In this document: one piece after another, positions 1-8,793 of the stretch | Position numbering within the stretch: position 1 is the first letter of the stretch | Layout of the letters: every line of letters starts with the position of its first letter | Assembly (NCBI GenBank): GCA_041685625.1 | Contig: JAWLFJ010000003.1 | Location: forward strand, 26,412 to 90,411 | Reading direction: 5' to 3' | Source of the DNA: Albimonas sp041685625 | GTDB taxonomy: Bacteria > Pseudomonadota > Alphaproteobacteria > Rhodobacterales > Rhodobacteraceae | Length of the DNA: 64,000 bases | Position numbers and translations under genes: made by a program | The notes under the pieces: generated by a model | Told to the model about the DNA's origin: nothing | The model's input: only the letters and a program-made list of their open reading frames with translations | Database searches by the model: none

Positions 1-206
1 CCGATTCGAACGAGGGCGACGCCACGCCCCTCGTAACGCCTACGCAACCGTTCGACTGCCGCGTACGGATCGCTGCCTTCGGGCAGGCGCGAACCGATCT
101 CCGCCGGGGTCAACGGCCCCGACGCCGCGAACAGCATCGCTTCGACCATACGCTCCTGCTCCGCCTCGGGCGGACCCGTGAAGAGCGAATCGCCGGACAC
201 GTACAT
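1..206 (-). CDS. scpB: Segregation and condensation protein ScpB, N-terminal part (runs off the left edge)
   Basis: This is the non-kleisin subunit that pairs with ScpA and SMC in the bacterial condensin-like complex. Only the first 68 codons are in the window. They read MYVSGDSLFTGPPEAEQERM and then a segment with the family's typical start of the first winged helix (VEAMLFAASGPLTPAEI), followed by a conserved-looking RLRRRYEGRGVALVRI. The ATG at 206 is preceded by a good AAGGAG ribosome site that lies in the intergenic stretch after scpA. Its place 14 bases downstream of the scpA stop supports the call. The rest of the protein is outside the window. Confidence 0.85.
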   Translation of the reverse strand, partial: MYVSGDSLFTGPPEAEQERMVEAMLFAASGPLTPAEIGSRLPEGSDPYAAVERLRRRYEGRGVALVRI

Positions 207-220
207 TGATGACTCCTTCG

Positions 221-1030
221 CTAAGATAGTGAACGACGCTTAAGCGATATGTCAGCAAAGTGGCGGTCCTGTCGCAATTCCGCCTCACCGCGCTTCACCA
301 GCTCCAGCGCCGCCGCGAAGGTCGCCGCGACCGCCGAACGGCGGCGCCGCGGCTCCGTCGTCCAGTCGTCCGGAAGGAAGGCCGAGAGCGTCGTCCAGTC
401 CACCGCGTCGCCGATCAGGCCGCGCAGCCGCTCCAGCGCCTTCTCGGGCGTCAGCACCGGCTCGCGCCCGACATGCAGCGGGGCATAGTCGTCGCGCGTC
501 TTGAGACGGGCGTAGGCGCGCATCAGGTCCAGAAGCGTGGCCTCGTGCTCCACCGTGCGATCGACCTCCACCGCCTCCGGCGCGCCGCGCGCGAAACGCT
601 CGCGGCCGAGCTGCGGGCGCGCCATCAGCTTCGCCCCGACCTCGCGCATCGCCTCGAGCCGCTGCAGCCGGAAGGCGAGGCGCGCCGCCATCTCCTCGGC
701 GCTCGGTCCTACGGCCTCGGGCTCCGGCGGCAGCAGCAGGCGCGACTTCAGGAAGGCGAGCCAGGCCGCCATCACCAGCCAGTCGGCGGCGAGCTCGATC
801 CGGAGCCGCTTCGCCGCCTCGACGAAGGCGAGATACTGCTCGGCGAGCTGAAGGATCGAGACGCGCCGCAGATCCACCTTCTGCGTGCGCGCCAGCGTCA
901 GCAGCAGGTCCAGCGGCCCCTCGAAGCCGTCGACGTCGATCACCAGCGCCTCGGCGACGCTGCGGCCCGCCTCGTCCAGCGCGCCGGTGCGCCCGTCGGG
1001 CACGTCGAAACGGCGGGGATCGTCACGCAT
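221..1030 (-). CDS. scpA: Segregation and condensation protein ScpA (kleisin)
   Basis: This 269-residue kleisin bridges the SMC heads together with ScpB during chromosome condensation in the cytoplasm. The family hallmark FEGPLDLLLTLARTQKVDL lies at about residues 36-54, followed by the helical segment AEQYLAFVEAAKRLRIELAA and then WLVMAAWLAFLKSRLLLPP, all typical of the SMC-head-binding N-terminal half. The middle is charged and variable, and the C-terminal winged helix (AALELVKRGEAELRQ) binds the partner SMC head. The ATG at 1030 lies 8 bases inside the 3' end of nagZ, so the two genes are probably translationally coupled. scpB follows 14 bases after the stop. Confidence 0.92.
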   Translation of the reverse strand: MRDDPRRFDVPDGRTGALDEAGRSVAEALVIDVDGFEGPLDLLLTLARTQKVDLRRVSILQLAEQYLAFVEAAKRLRIELAADWLVMAAWLAFLKSRLLLPPEPEAVGPSAEEMAARLAFRLQRLEAMREVGAKLMARPQLGRERFARGAPEAVEVDRTVEHEATLLDLMRAYARLKTRDDYAPLHVGREPVLTPEKALERLRGLIGDAVDWTTLSAFLPDDWTTEPRRRRSAVAATFAAALELVKRGEAELRQDRHFADISLKRRSLS

Positions 1031-2039
1031 CGGCCAGCGCCTCCACGATGCGGGCGTGGCGGGCCTCGGCCTCGGCCTCGGCCTCGTCGAAGGGCTCCGG
1101 CAGACGCCGCGCGGCGAGCGCGGCCTCGGCCCGCGCCAGCGCCGCCCCGGCGAGTTCCGGCGTCTCCGCCAGCGCCTCGGTCTGCGCGGCGCGGTCCGCG
1201 TTGCAGAGCAGGAGCACGTCGCAACCGGCCGCGAGCGAGGCCCGCGCCCGTCCGCCCATGCCGCCGCCGAGCGCCTCCATCGCGAGATCGTCCGTCATCA
1301 GCAGCCCGTCGAAGCCGATCTCCTCGCGGATCGCGCGGATCGCCGCGGGGGAGACCGTGGCCGCCTCGCCCCCCAGCGCGTCGAAGGCGACATGCGCCGT
1401 CATGCCGAGCGGCAGATCCGCCACCGGCCGGAAGGCGGCGAAATCCGTCTCGCGCAGCGCCTCCAGCGAGGCGCGCACCCGCGGCAGCGCCGCGTGACTG
1501 TCGGCGAAGGCGCGGCCGTGCCCCGGAAGGTGCTTGAGCACGGGCAGCACGCCGCCCGCCAGCAGCGCGTCGGCGACGATGCGGGCGCGCCGGCCCACCG
1601 CCTCCGCCGTGTCGCCGAGCGCCCGGTCGGTCACGATGCGGTGCGCGCCGGCGACCGGCAGGTCCGCCATCGGCATGCAGTCGACGTCGACGCCGAGCGC
1701 CCGCAGCTCCCGCGCGATCAGCCGGAAACGCCAGCGCAGCGCCTCGTCCATCGCCTCGGGCGCGAGACCGGCGCGCATCGCGCTCATCCAAGGCCATTCG
1801 CGCCAGTGCGGCCGCCTGAGCCGCGCGACGCGCCCGCCTTCCTGGTCGATCAGCACGGGCGCGTCACGGCCCACGGCGTCCCGCAAGCCGCCGCAGAGCC
1901 GCGCGACCTGCTCCGGCGTCTCGACATGCCGGGCGAAGAGGATGAAGCCCCAAGGATCGGCGTCGCGCAGGAACGCCCTCTCGTCGGGCGAGAGCGCGGG
2001 ACCCGCGCAGTCGAGGATGATCGCGCGCGGCGCCGTCAA
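1023..2039 (-). CDS. nagZ: Beta-N-acetylhexosaminidase NagZ (GH3), TTG start
   Basis: This cytoplasmic glycoside hydrolase family 3 enzyme removes N-acetylglucosamine from anhydro-muropeptides during cell-wall recycling. Counting from the TTG at 2039, the protein is 338 residues, the usual size for proteobacterial NagZ. Conserved motifs are DQEGGRVARL (about 65-74), the histidine loop KHLPGHG (169-175) and the nucleophile region TDDLAMEAL (249-257). No ATG is available near the family start. The TTG overlaps the stop of the SPOR gene as TTGA, which argues strongly for this start. A longer in-frame extension to 2228 exists but overlaps the SPOR coding region and looks like shadow sequence. Confidence 0.92.
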   Translation of the reverse strand: MTAPRAIILDCAGPALSPDERAFLRDADPWGFILFARHVETPEQVARLCGGLRDAVGRDAPVLIDQEGGRVARLRRPHWREWPWMSAMRAGLAPEAMDEALRWRFRLIARELRALGVDVDCMPMADLPVAGAHRIVTDRALGDTAEAVGRRARIVADALLAGGVLPVLKHLPGHGRAFADSHAALPRVRASLEALRETDFAAFRPVADLPLGMTAHVAFDALGGEAATVSPAAIRAIREEIGFDGLLMTDDLAMEALGGGMGGRARASLAAGCDVLLLCNADRAAQTEALAETPELAGAALARAEAALAARRLPEPFDEAEAEAEARHARIVEALADA

Positions 2040-2902
2040 CGGAGCCTCGCGACGATGCACGCGTCGCCCCGCGCCTCGAGCGCGGCGCACAGCTCCTGCG
2101 CCCGCGCGACCGAGGGCATCGGCCCCGCCCGCAGCCGCCACAGCGTCCGACCGCCGGAGCGCACGGTGGTCACCGCATGCGCGAGACGGCCGAGGAGATC
2201 CTCGTTGCGGTCCAGATGCCGGCGCCACTGCGCCTCGGCGATCGCCTCGCTGTCGAAGGCGCCGAGCTGCACCGCGACGTCACCGGCGCCGAGCGCGATG
2301 GGCGGCGCAGCGGCCGCCGTCTCCGTGCGCGCCGCCGCCGGCGCGCCGGCCGGGCGCCTCGGCGCCAGCGGGGTCGCGGCCGGCGCCTGCGCGGTGCCCG
2401 CGGCCGTCGCCGCCTCGCCGTCGTCCGCGGCCTCGCGCAGCGCCTCGGCGACGGCGGCGTCGATCGGGGACGTCTCCGCCTCGGTTCGGCCCTCCGGGTC
2501 GGGCTCGATCTCCCTCGGCGCCGGCGCGACCTCGGACGGCCCCTCCGCCACTTCGGCGGCGAGCCGCGGCAACGGCAGATCCTCCGCCGCCGGCGCCTCC
2601 GCGGGCGGCGCCAGCGCCGGCGCGTCGGCCTCCCCGCGCCGCATGATGCGGGTGACGGCGCGGTCGGCGTCCTCCAGCTCCAGCCCGCCGGGATCCTCGG
2701 GCGCGATCTTCATCGGCCCGTCCTCGGCACGCAGAAAGGGGATCTCGCCCGGATCGCGGGTCATCAACCCGTTCGCCCAGATCGCCAGCCCGGCCAGCGA
2801 CGCGAGCGCCACGGCCGCGCCGACGGCGGTCGTCAAGGGGCCGCGCCGTGGACGCGCCGCGGACACGCCGTACGCATACGGGTCGCCGGTCAGCTCCGAC
2901 AT
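2036..2902 (-). CDS. SPOR-domain protein, single-pass inner-membrane, cell-wall associated
   Basis: This 288-residue protein has a short cytoplasmic N-terminus and one membrane helix at about residues 24-45 (rich in Ala, Leu and Gly). A long, acidic Ala/Pro/Glu linker follows, and a C-terminal SPOR domain at about 205-288 starts AVQLGAFDSEAIAEAQW and ends with an ACIVARLR strand. SPOR domains bind denuded septal glycan, so a role in division or peptidoglycan metabolism is likely. The flanking nagZ fits cell-wall work. The order argS-SPOR-nagZ-scpA-scpB is familiar from Rhodobacterales. The exact function is not assigned for this family member. Confidence 0.87.
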   Translation of the reverse strand: MSELTGDPYAYGVSAARPRRGPLTTAVGAAVALASLAGLAIWANGLMTRDPGEIPFLRAEDGPMKIAPEDPGGLELEDADRAVTRIMRRGEADAPALAPPAEAPAAEDLPLPRLAAEVAEGPSEVAPAPREIEPDPEGRTEAETSPIDAAVAEALREAADDGEAATAAGTAQAPAATPLAPRRPAGAPAAARTETAAAAPPIALGAGDVAVQLGAFDSEAIAEAQWRRHLDRNEDLLGRLAHAVTTVRSGGRTLWRLRAGPMPSVARAQELCAALEARGDACIVARLR

Positions 2903-2977
2903 GGGGGCCGCGCCTGTGTTCTGGACGACCCCCGAAGGGCCGCCGCGTCCTGCTCAAACCCCGACGGCTGCCGTGCG

Positions 2978-4714
2978 TTAGCGCATCTCGTCCATCGGAG
3001 TCACGCCCAAGATACCCAAACCGGCCGCGATGACAACCGAAACCGCCTCCACGAGTGCAAGACGCGCCCGCGTTCCCGCGTGATCCTCGGGCTGCACGAA
3101 GCGAAGCCGGGGCTCGTCCTTGCCCCGGTTCCAGAGCGCGTGGAACTCGCTGGCGAGTTCGTAGAGGAAGAAGGCGACGCGATGCGGCTCGTGATGCCTG
3201 GCGGCCAGCTCGACCAGCCGCGGCCATTCGGCGATCTTCTTGGCCAGCGCCAGCTCTTCGGGATGATCGAGCGGATCGAGGCCGTCCTCGGGCGCCGCGC
3301 CCTCGATCGCGGCGTCGCGCGCCGTGCGGAACACCGACTTCGAGCGGGCGTGCGCGTACTGCACGTAGAACACGGCGTTGTCCTTGGACTGCTCCAGCGC
3401 CTTCGCGAAGTCGAAGTCCAGCGGCGCGTCGTTCTTGCGGGTCAGCATCACGAAGCGGGTCACGTCGGGGCCGACCTGGTCCACCACCTCGCGCAGCGTC
3501 ACGAAGCTGCCGGAGCGCTTCGACATCTTGTAGGGCTCGCCGTCGCGGAACAGCCGCACCAGCTGCGTCAGCTTGACGTCGAGCGGCACGCGCCCGTCCG
3601 ACAGCGCCGCCGTCGCCGCCTTCAGCCGCTTGACGTAGCCGCCGTGATCCGCGCCGAAGACGTTGACCAGCTCGTCGAAGCCGCGCTCGACCTTGTCGTA
3701 GTGATAGGCGATGTCGGGCGCGAAATAGGTCCAGCCGCCGTCGGACTTGCGCAGCGGCCGGTCGACGTCGTCGCCGAAGGCGGTGGACTTGAACAGCGTC
3801 TGCGGGCGCGCCTCCCAGTCCTCCGGCGTCTTGCCCTTCGGCGGCTCGAGCACGCCGACATAGATCAGGCCCTTCGCCTCCAGGGCCTCGAGCGCCGCCT
3901 CGATCCGGCCCGTGCCGTAGAGCGACTTCTCCGAGAAGAAGACGTCCATCTCGACGCCGAGCGCGGCGAGGTCCGCGCGGATCAGGTCCATCATCATGGC
4001 CGTCGCGATCTCGCGCACCTGCGGCAGCCATTCCTCCTCCGGCGCCTCCAGCAGCGCGTCGCCGAAGCGCGCCTTCAGTTCCGCGCCCACGGGCACGAGG
4101 TAGTCGCCGGGATAGAGCCCCTCGGCGATCCGCGGCTCCAGCCCGTTGGCCTCGCGATAGCGCTCGAAGGCGGAACGGGCGAGCACGTCGACCTGCGCGC
4201 CGCCGTCGTTGATGTAGTATTCCCGCGTCACGTCGTGGCCGGTGAAGGCGAGCAGCGAGGCCAGCGCGTCGCCGAACACGGCGCCCCGCGTGTGTCCCAC
4301 ATGCAGCGGCCCCGTCGGGTTGGCCGAGACGTATTCGACGTTCACCCTGCGCCCGCCCCCGGCATCCGAGCGGCCGAAATCCGATCCCGCCTCCAGCGCC
4401 GCCGCCACCGCCCCGCGCCAGATCTCCGGGGCGAGGCGGAGGTTGAGGAAGCCGGGCCCCGCCACCTCGGCCGAGCCGACGCGCGCGTCGGCCTCCAGCT
4501 TCGCGGCCAGAGCCTCCGCGATCTCCCGCGGCTTCCGCTTCGCGGGCCTCGCCAGCACCATCGCCGCGTTGGTCGCCATGTCGCCATGCGCGGGATCGCG
4601 CGGCGGCTCCACCGCGACGGCGGCGAGGTCCAGCCCCGACGGCAGCGCGCCCTCGTCTGCCATCGCCCGGAGGCTCGAGACCACCAGCGTGCGGATGTCG
4701 GCGAAGAGGTTCAT
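2978..4714 (-). CDS. argS: Arginyl-tRNA synthetase
   Basis: This class I aminoacyl-tRNA synthetase charges tRNA-Arg in the cytoplasm. It is 578 residues, normal for the family. An N-terminal Add1-like domain is followed by the HIGH-type motif NPTGPLHVGHTRGA at about residue 126. The KMSKS-type loop YKMSKRSGSF is near residue 395, and a C-terminal DALR anticodon-binding domain is rich in helices with the usual YAHARSKSVF stretch. The ATG at 4714 leaves a 66-base gap after dgt. A 75-base gap to the SPOR gene may carry a promoter, but no clear one was found. Confidence 0.97.
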   Translation of the reverse strand: MNLFADIRTLVVSSLRAMADEGALPSGLDLAAVAVEPPRDPAHGDMATNAAMVLARPAKRKPREIAEALAAKLEADARVGSAEVAGPGFLNLRLAPEIWRGAVAAALEAGSDFGRSDAGGGRRVNVEYVSANPTGPLHVGHTRGAVFGDALASLLAFTGHDVTREYYINDGGAQVDVLARSAFERYREANGLEPRIAEGLYPGDYLVPVGAELKARFGDALLEAPEEEWLPQVREIATAMMMDLIRADLAALGVEMDVFFSEKSLYGTGRIEAALEALEAKGLIYVGVLEPPKGKTPEDWEARPQTLFKSTAFGDDVDRPLRKSDGGWTYFAPDIAYHYDKVERGFDELVNVFGADHGGYVKRLKAATAALSDGRVPLDVKLTQLVRLFRDGEPYKMSKRSGSFVTLREVVDQVGPDVTRFVMLTRKNDAPLDFDFAKALEQSKDNAVFYVQYAHARSKSVFRTARDAAIEGAAPEDGLDPLDHPEELALAKKIAEWPRLVELAARHHEPHRVAFFLYELASEFHALWNRGKDEPRLRFVQPEDHAGTRARLALVEAVSVVIAAGLGILGVTPMDEMR

Positions 4715-4780
4715 CGGCGGGCTCCCGTCGTCAGGCCCGCGGTCTCTATCACGCCCCCCCGCCGGGTCAACGCGGCCGGA

Positions 4781-5953
4781 TCACACCCGCGCCTGCGGGT
4801 CGGTCAGCTGGCGGTGCTCCTGCAGCGCGAAGCGGTCCGTCATGCCGGCGATCCAGTCCGCCACCACCCGCGCGCGCCGGGTCTCCGAAACGGCGTGCTC
4901 GGCCGCCTCTCGCCAGTCGTCGGGCATCACGCCCGGCGTCTCCATGCAGATCCGGAACAGGTCCGTCACCACCCCCGTCGCCTTGCGGCGCATGCGCGTC
5001 ACCCGCCAGTGCCGATACATCCGCTCGAACAGGAAGGCCCGGATCGCGCGGACGTCCTCCACCATCCGGGCCGAGAACGCCGCCGTCGGGCGGCCCAGCG
5101 CCCGCACCGCCTCGGGCGAGGCCGGCGCGGCCTCCGCCAGCCGCCGCCGCGTCTCGGTCAGCAGATCCTCGACGAAGGCGCCGAACACCCGCCTCAGCGC
5201 CTCGTGCTGGCGGCGCGCCGGCTCCAGCCCCGGCCATTTCGCGTCCACCTCGCGGAACCGCTCGCCCACCACCGGCAGCCCGGCCAGCTCCTCCACCATG
5301 AACAGCCCGGCCCTGAGCCCGTCGTCGAGGTCGTGCACGTTGTAGGCGATGTCGTCCGAGAGCGCGGCGATCTGCGCCTCCGCCCCCGCGTGCTCGTGCA
5401 GCTCGAGGTCGTGGCGCGCCACGTAGTCCGCCAGCGCCCAGTGCAGCCGCCCCGGATCGTCCCCGGGGCCGTCGAGCGGCGGGCCGTTGTGCTTGGCGAG
5501 ACCCTCAAGCGTCTCCCAGGTCAGGTTCAGCCCGTCGAACTCGGCGTAGCGGGCCTCGAGGTCGGTCACGACGCGCAGCGCCTGGGCGTTGTGGTCGAAA
5601 CCGCCGAAAGGGGCCATGCAGGCCGCCAGCGCGTCCTCTCCGGTGTGCCCGAACGGCGTGTGGCCGAGGTCGTGCGCCAGCGCCACCGCCTCGGCCAGGT
5701 CCTCGTCCAGCCCCAGCGTGCGGGCCAGCGTGCGCGCGACCTGCGCCACCTCGATCGAGTGCGTCAGCCGGGTGCGGTAGTAGTCGCCCTCGTGCTCCAC
5801 GAACACCTGCGTCTTGTGCTTGAGCCGGCGGAAGGCGCTGGAATGGATGATCCGGTCCCGATCCCGCTGGAAGCAGGAGCGGTGGGCGCTCTCCGGCTCG
5901 TGGTGGAGCCGCCCGCGGGAGGCGTCCGGGCGGCAGGCATAGGGCGCGGTCAT
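4781..5953 (-). CDS. dgt: dGTPase-like HD-domain triphosphohydrolase
   Basis: This is a deoxyguanosine-triphosphate triphosphohydrolase-like HD protein, which would hydrolyse dNTPs to nucleoside and triphosphate and so influence the dNTP pool. From the ATG at 5953 it is 390 residues. Metal-binding residues are visible: His65 in RLTHSIEVAQ, His94-Asp95 in AHDLGHTPFGH, and the later Asp in ALSDDIAYNVHDLDD. An in-frame extension up to 6097 lacks family similarity, so I use the internal ATG. The gene is divergent from erpA with about 158 bases between the starts. Family members differ in nucleotide preference, so the dGTP specificity is not certain. Confidence 0.92.
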   Translation of the reverse strand: MTAPYACRPDASRGRLHHEPESAHRSCFQRDRDRIIHSSAFRRLKHKTQVFVEHEGDYYRTRLTHSIEVAQVARTLARTLGLDEDLAEAVALAHDLGHTPFGHTGEDALAACMAPFGGFDHNAQALRVVTDLEARYAEFDGLNLTWETLEGLAKHNGPPLDGPGDDPGRLHWALADYVARHDLELHEHAGAEAQIAALSDDIAYNVHDLDDGLRAGLFMVEELAGLPVVGERFREVDAKWPGLEPARRQHEALRRVFGAFVEDLLTETRRRLAEAAPASPEAVRALGRPTAAFSARMVEDVRAIRAFLFERMYRHWRVTRMRRKATGVVTDLFRICMETPGVMPDDWREAAEHAVSETRRARVVADWIAGMTDRFALQEHRQLTDPQARV

Positions 5954-6111
5954 GCAGGGTCTCGCGGGCTCGGGGGTCGCGATCGTCACGGGCGCCTTGG
6001 CGCCGCACGCCGCAGCGCCTAGGTTCACGGGGTGATAGCGCAGCCAGCGCCGCGGCGGAACCGCCCTGCGGAGGACGGCGCCCGGCGCGACGAGCATGGG
6101 AGCCCCCGCGC

Positions 6112-6474
6112 ATGGACGCCCCCGATCTTCTCTCCCCCGCGACGGACGCGGCGCCGCCCCGCGTGACCGACCGCGCCTTCGCCCGCCTCGCCGAGATCGC
6201 CGAGGCGGAGGGCGCGCCCGTCAGGCTCCGCGTCGCCGTCGAGGGCGGCGGCTGCTCCGGCTTCCAGTACGAGATCGCGCTGACCGATGCGCCGGAGGAG
6301 GACGACCTCGTGCTCGAGAAGGCGGGTCAGGCGGTGCTGATCGATGCCGTCTCGCTGCCGTTCCTCGCCGGCGCCGTGATCGACTTCACGGACGAGCTGA
6401 TCGGCGCGCGCTTCACGGTGGAGAACCCCAACGCCACCAGCGCCTGCGGCTGCGGCGTCAGCTTCTCGCTCTGA
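6112..6474 (+). CDS. erpA: ErpA/IscA-family iron-sulfur insertion protein
   Basis: This 120-residue A-type carrier passes Fe-S clusters to apo-proteins. It carries the HesB/IscA signature: one cysteine in EGGGCSGFQYE (about residue 46) and the paired cysteines in SACGCGVSFSL at the C-terminus. The three cysteines are the cluster ligands. About 17 residues precede the core, beginning MDAPDLLSPA. It is divergent from dgt, the common arrangement in Rhodobacterales. Calling it ErpA rather than another A-type paralogue rests on context and is not proven by sequence. Confidence 0.88.
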   Translation: MDAPDLLSPATDAAPPRVTDRAFARLAEIAEAEGAPVRLRVAVEGGGCSGFQYEIALTDAPEEDDLVLEKAGQAVLIDAVSLPFLAGAVIDFTDELIGARFTVENPNATSACGCGVSFSL

Positions 6475-6667
6475 GACGCCGCGGTCCGGCGGCCCCGGCC
6501 CGGCCGTCGGGCGCGGCCGATCTTCGCGGGCGGAGGCCGGCCTCGTTCGGCCGGCCCGGGTCGACATCCTCGCCGACGCCTCGTCGAGCGTGCCGGCGAC
6601 GCGCCCGCGCCCGGAGCGAGCCGGGCGCCCCTCGCCTCGCGGCGGCGGCGCGGCTAGGGTCCGCGCC

Positions 6668-8773
6668 ATGCGCGACGCCGTCCCCGACTCGCCCGAACCC
6701 GCCCCGCCCGTCGAGGATCCCGCCGCCATCCTCCGGCGCGTCTTCGGCTTCGACGCCTTCCGCCCCGGCCAGGCGGAGATCGTGGAGGCGATCCTCGCGG
6801 GCCGCGACGTGCTCGCGATCATGCCGACGGGCGGCGGCAAGTCGCTCTGCTATCAGCTTCCCGCCCTCGCGCGCCCCGGCCTCGCGCTCGTCGTCTCGCC
6901 GCTGATCGCCCTGATGCGCGATCAGGTCGCCGCCCTCCGCGCCGCGGGGGTGGAGGCGGGCGCCCTCACCTCCGCCAACGCGCCGGAGGAGAACGAGCGC
7001 ATCTTCGACGCCATCGACCGCGGCGCGCTGAAGCTGCTCTACCTCGCGCCCGAGCGCCTCGCCTCGGCCGACCGGCTGCTCTCGCGCCTGCCCGTCTCGC
7101 TCCTCGCGGTGGACGAGGCGCATTGCGTCAGCCAGTGGGGCCACGACTTCCGCCCCGACTACCTGCGGATCGGGGAGCTGCGCGCCCGCCTCGGCGGCGT
7201 GCAGACCGCCGCCTTCACCGCCACCGCGGACGCCGAGACGCGCGACGAGATCGTCGCCAAGCTGTTCGCGGCGCCGCCAGAGACCTTCCTGCGCGGCTTC
7301 GACCGTCCCAACCTCTTTCTCGCCTTCCAGCCCAAGGACCAGCCGCGCCGCCAGCTCCTGAACTTCGCGCGCGCCCGGCGCGGCCAGTCCGGCATCGTCT
7401 ACGCCGCCTCGCGCAACAAGACCGAGGTGCTCGCCAAGGCGTTGAACGACGAGGGCATCTCCGCCGCCGCCTACCACGCCGGGCTCGACGGCGAGACCCG
7501 CTCGGCCGTGCAGGACCGCTTCCAGCGCGAGGACGGGCTCGTGATCTGCGCCACCGTCGCCTTCGGCATGGGCGTCGACAAGCCGGACATCCGCTACGTG
7601 GTCCACGCCGATCTGCCGAAATCGGTGGAGGCCTATTATCAGGAGATCGGCCGCGCCGGGCGCGACGGCGCCCCGGCCGACACGCTCACCCTCTACGGCG
7701 TCGACGACATCAAGCTCCGCCGCATGCAGATCGACGAGAGCCCCGCGCCCGAGGAGCGCCGGCGCGCCGACCACCAGCGCCTCGGCGCCCTGCTCGCGCT
7801 GGCCGAGGCCCCGCGCTGCCGCCGCCAGACGCTCCTCGCCTATTTCGGCGAGCCGCTGGACGACCCCTGCGGAAACTGCGACCTCTGCCGCCGCCCGCCC
7901 AGTCTCTTCGACGCGACCGAGCCCGCCCGCAAGGCGCTCTCGGCCATCTTCCGCACCGAGGAGATGTTCGGCGCGGAGCAGGTGATCTCCGTCCTTCTCG
8001 GCGAGCGCAACGACAAGACCGACCGCTTCGGCCACGACCGCCTCAGCGTCTGGGGCATCGGCAAGGATCTCGACCGACGCCAGTGGCGCGGCCTGCTGCG
8101 CCAGCTCTACGGCCTCGGCATGGTCGCGGTGGACGCGAAGAAGGGCTTCTGGCGCCTCACCGAGAGCGCGCGCCCGCTGCTGCGCGGGGAGGAGCGGCTG
8201 GAACTGCGCCAGGACGCCGTGCGTCCCGCCTCCGAAGGCGGCGGCGGCAAGGGCGCCCGCCCCGCCGTGCAGGCCCAGGTGGCCGAGGAGGACGAGCCCC
8301 TCTTCACCGCCCTCCGCGCCCTCCGCCGCCGGCTGGCCGAGGAGCAGAACGCCCCCGCCTACGTGGTGTTCTCCGACCGCACGCTGATCGACATGGCGAG
8401 CCGCAGGCCCCGCAGCCTCGACCAGCTCGCCGAATGTCACGGCGTCGGCGCCGCGAAGCTCGAGAGATACGGCCGCGCCTTCCTCGAGGTGCTGCTCGAC
8501 GCCCCCGCGCCGCAGGAGCATCCCGCAAGGGTCGCCCTCGCGACCTCGGGCGAGGGCCCGCTCTACGACGCCCTGCACGCGGCTGCGGTCGACCTCGCCC
8601 GCGGCGCCGACGGGACGGAGAAGCCCCTCGCCGTCAACGCCGCCACCCTCGCGCGCATCGCCAAGGCCCGCCCGACGAACCTCCCCGCTCTGGCCGCGAT
8701 CCAGGGCATGGACCCGCGCAAGGCCGAGCGCTTCGGCCCCGCCTTCCTCTCCATCATCGCCGCCGAAGTGTAG
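6668..8773 (+). CDS. recQ: ATP-dependent DNA helicase RecQ with two C-terminal HRDC-type domains
   Basis: This 3'-5' superfamily 2 helicase acts in recombination and fork repair. The 701 residues contain the Q/F-rich start FGFDAFRPGQ, Walker A MPTGGGKS (about 52-59), the DEAH box VDEAHCVSQWGHDFRPDYLRI split across motif II and the aromatic-rich loop, and motif VI QEIGRAGRDG. A four-cysteine zinc-binding segment (CRRQTL...CGNCDLC) is followed by a winged-helix RQC domain. An HRDC domain lies near 550-620, and a second HRDC-like unit (ALHAAAVDLA...ARIAKARPTN) near 630-701. I chose the ATG at 6668 because the upstream in-frame part from 6590 is arginine-rich shadow. The gene ends 20 bases before the phage remnant. 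Confidence 0.95.
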   Translation: MRDAVPDSPEPAPPVEDPAAILRRVFGFDAFRPGQAEIVEAILAGRDVLAIMPTGGGKSLCYQLPALARPGLALVVSPLIALMRDQVAALRAAGVEAGALTSANAPEENERIFDAIDRGALKLLYLAPERLASADRLLSRLPVSLLAVDEAHCVSQWGHDFRPDYLRIGELRARLGGVQTAAFTATADAETRDEIVAKLFAAPPETFLRGFDRPNLFLAFQPKDQPRRQLLNFARARRGQSGIVYAASRNKTEVLAKALNDEGISAAAYHAGLDGETRSAVQDRFQREDGLVICATVAFGMGVDKPDIRYVVHADLPKSVEAYYQEIGRAGRDGAPADTLTLYGVDDIKLRRMQIDESPAPEERRRADHQRLGALLALAEAPRCRRQTLLAYFGEPLDDPCGNCDLCRRPPSLFDATEPARKALSAIFRTEEMFGAEQVISVLLGERNDKTDRFGHDRLSVWGIGKDLDRRQWRGLLRQLYGLGMVAVDAKKGFWRLTESARPLLRGEERLELRQDAVRPASEGGGGKGARPAVQAQVAEEDEPLFTALRALRRRLAEEQNAPAYVVFSDRTLIDMASRRPRSLDQLAECHGVGAAKLERYGRAFLEVLLDAPAPQEHPARVALATSGEGPLYDALHAAAVDLARGADGTEKPLAVNAATLARIAKARPTNLPALAAIQGMDPRKAERFGPAFLSIIAAEV

Positions 8774-8793
8774 CCGGACACCTGATTTTTTCG

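Noticed and set aside
40..288. A small gene over the scpA-scpB junction
   Set aside because: It is in a different frame from both scp genes on the same strand, has no homology-like features, and the two real genes explain the region.
2177..6022. An open frame of 1281 codons on the plus strand
   Set aside because: It lies opposite argS and dgt, is rich in Arg, Pro and Gly, and has no family motifs. High GC leaves few stop codons on the opposite strand of real genes.
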